A stretch of DNA of 14,369 nucleotides from RPQK01 sp041946865 (GTDB lineage: Bacteria; Acidobacteriota; UBA6911; RPQK01). Positions within the stretch are counted from its first letter, which is position 1, and each line of letters opens with the position of its first letter. The position numbers and the translations under genes were made by a program. Shown here piece by piece: positions 12,945-14,369 of the stretch. The notes beneath the pieces were generated by a model, which worked only from the letters and a program-made list of their open reading frames with translations, was not told the origin of the DNA and searched no databases. The stretch covers positions 1 through 14,369 of the forward strand of contig JBHGBF010000138.1 in assembly GCA_041946865.1 (NCBI GenBank), in the 5' to 3' direction.

Positions 12945-14268
12945 CGGAGGAAGCTCCCTCCCTGGAAATCTCCGAAGGGGTTGTGGCAAGGACTTGTTGG
13001 CGAAGGAGAACTACTACGACTGCGCCAAGCAGGATATAGACGAGAGTAATGGCGGTCATCGGCACGACCAGACCCGGCATCGGGGTCACGGCATCCCGCG
13101 TAAACATGACACCCTGGATGATCCACGGCTGGCGTCCCACTTCCGTCACAAACCAACCCGCTTGGATGGCGATAAGACCCAGCGGTGAGGCGAAGGCGAG
13201 CGCCCACAGCCAGAGTCGATTCTCGGGAAGGCGACGCCTCCGGATACAGAGAATTCCGGTGATCAGCACGACCAACGCCATGACGGTCCCGCACCCGACC
13301 ATGACCTGAAATGAAATGTGGACGATCTCTACCGGTGGATGCAGCTCCGGCGAAAAGTCATTGAGCCCCCTGACAACGGCATTCGGATCGTGATAGGCAA
13401 GCAAGCTGAGCCCCTTGGGGATTTCGATCGCGCCCCGGGTCTCGCGCCTCACGCGATCGGGCCAGCCGCCGATTCGCAGCGGTGCGCCTTTCTCGGTCCG
13501 GAACTGTCCCTCCATCGCCGCCAGCTTGACCGGCTGAGTAGCCGCGACCGTCCGCGCGGCAATGTCACCGGCAATCGGCTGCAAAAGCGCGGCTGGGCCT
13601 CCCACGACAAGCGCGATGGTCAGGGCCGCCCGGTGAAAACGATCGCCCGGGTGACGAAGCAAGATGTAAGCGTGAATCCCTGCGACCGCCAGGCCAACTG
13701 CCGCGTAAGCAGCTAGCAGCATGTGCAGGACTTCGGCAAAAGCGGCCGGGTTCAGCATGGCGGCGATAGGCTCGATGTTGATCGGCTTGCCGTCCACCAG
13801 CTGAAATCCGGCCGGCGTGTTCATCCAGGCATTCGCGGTAACGACGAATACCGCCGAAGCGGCCCCGCTGACAGCGACGACCAGTCCGGCCAGCAGATGT
13901 GCGAGGGGAGGCATCCGGTCCCATCCATATAAGTAAAGGCCGAGGAAGATCGCCTCGGTAAAAAAAGCAAAGCCCTCGAGGGAAAGAGGCATTCCGATAA
14001 TCGCGCCGGCCCATTCCATGAACCGGGGCCAAAGCAGGCCAAGCTCGAAGGACAGCACGGTGCCGGAGACGGCGCCGACCGCGAAAAAGATGGCGGTCCC
14101 TTTCGCCCAGCGCCTGGTGAGATCCAGGTAGACTGGGTTACGCGTGCGCAGCCAGGCGGCTTCGGAGATGAACATCATGAGGGGGACGGCGATACCGACG
14201 ACGGCGAAGATGATGTGGAACATGAGCGAAATCGCCATCTGCGTGCGCGCCGCCAGCAGATTCTCCAT
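12937..14268 (-). CDS. cydA: Cytochrome bd ubiquinol oxidase subunit I
   Basis: CydA binds haems b558, b595 and d and oxidises quinol, reducing oxygen to water without proton pumping. The 443-residue protein is of the short Q-loop type, much shorter than the 522 residues of E. coli CydA. Key residues are present: His18 (E. coli His19), Glu98 and Glu105 in the proton/haem region, His181 and Met322 as haem b558 ligands, Lys247 and Glu252 for quinol, and GWFVTEVGRQPW at 370-381. The start ATG 14268 fits the family. A ribosome site is barely visible, and a TAGATT box on the minus strand lies just upstream, so the leader could be very short. No CydX-type small gene is seen after cydB. Confidence 0.97.
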   Translation of the reverse strand: MENLLAARTQMAISLMFHIIFAVVGIAVPLMMFISEAAWLRTRNPVYLDLTRRWAKGTAIFFAVGAVSGTVLSFELGLLWPRFMEWAGAIIGMPLSLEGFAFFTEAIFLGLYLYGWDRMPPLAHLLAGLVVAVSGAASAVFVVTANAWMNTPAGFQLVDGKPINIEPIAAMLNPAAFAEVLHMLLAAYAAVGLAVAGIHAYILLRHPGDRFHRAALTIALVVGGPAALLQPIAGDIAARTVAATQPVKLAAMEGQFRTEKGAPLRIGGWPDRVRRETRGAIEIPKGLSLLAYHDPNAVVRGLNDFSPELHPPVEIVHISFQVMVGCGTVMALVVLITGILCIRRRRLPENRLWLWALAFASPLGLIAIQAGWFVTEVGRQPWIIQGVMFTRDAVTPMPGLVVPMTAITLVYILLGAVVVVLLRQQVLATTPSEISREGASSDA

Positions 14269-14313
14269 CCTGCAAATCTAACAAAAGAGAAGAAATCGGA
14301 AAAGCGGCCCCAG

Positions 14314-14327
14314 CGTAACCGCTCAGT
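14314..14327 (-). repeat. 14-base repeat, copy 2
   Basis: Read on the minus strand this is ACTGAGCGGTTACG, the same as copy 1 at 11844-11857. Nearby bases (CGCAGAAA before it here, TGCGAAG there) are also similar. The remaining end of the window, 14269-14369, holds no other feature I can support. Confidence 0.6.
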
Positions 14328-14369
14328 TTTCTGCGAGCGAAGCGGCAGGCGCTTTTGGAGTTCATCATG

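Noticed and set aside
1..14369. CRISPR arrays, transposases, phage or toxin-antitoxin genes
   Set aside because: No spaced direct repeats of 25-40 bases and no matching protein motifs were seen on either strand.

Overview
The window is a stretch of bacterial chromosome, moderately GC-rich, with mostly housekeeping and small conserved genes. I see no phage, transposase, CRISPR array or plasmid functions. The gene mix is LigA, cytochrome bd, a DUF4416 protein, a BrkB-type membrane protein, a one-RRM RNA-binding protein, a zf-HC2-like zinc protein and a palindromic PPEGGTT-type intergenic repeat. It would suit a Gram-negative-type environmental bacterium such as an acidobacterium, but that assignment is a guess from gene content, not from a marker. 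Shine-Dalgarno sites with GAGGTG or AAGGAGG are common, and the tRNA carries an encoded CCA.

Layout, left to right. At 23-108 lie three back-to-back hairpins, just beyond the 3' end of a minus-strand RRM gene (132-452). That gene has a candidate promoter about 190 bases upstream, implying a long leader. A promoter and a strong ribosome site precede an exported transglutaminase-fold protein (855-2759). A tRNA-Arg(TCG) follows (2860-2936), then a 50-bp tandem duplication. A minus-strand BrkB/YihY membrane protein (3117-4019) follows, then a short region holding an inverted repeat and five tandem heptamers CAATNNN. The heptamers run right up to the stop codon of a 70-residue zinc protein (4152-4364, minus). 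That gene is divergent from ligA (4436-6451), and both appear to have very short leaders or none.

Downstream of ligA is a compact plus-strand set: DUF4416 protein (6529-7128), a TTG-started zinc-ribbon/one-membrane-segment protein overlapping it (7118-7348), and a PP2C phosphatase (7357-8127). A 43-residue minus-strand ORF (8114-8245) runs tail-to-tail into the phosphatase gene. Next come a minus-strand protein that looks like only the N-terminal half of an aspartokinase with its catalytic motif eroded (8397-8975), a free-standing sigma-70 region 4 domain (9095-9349), a small four-cysteine protein (9498-9704) and a ferritin (9794-10285) with operator-like palindromes in front.

The right end holds a minus-strand alanyl-tRNA editing protein (10527-11720) with a good promoter, a large imperfect hairpin (11777-11879), and the cydAB operon for cytochrome bd oxidase (11937-14268). 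A 14-base sequence occurs in opposite orientations on the two sides of cydAB. Ferritin, cytochrome bd and the cysteine proteins are all compatible with low-oxygen or iron/redox stress, but the window does not show them under common control.

The items most worth following are the half-aspartokinase, the stand-alone sigma region 4 protein, the two very small proteins, the heptamer array against a stop codon, and the structured non-coding elements at 23-108 and 11777-11879.
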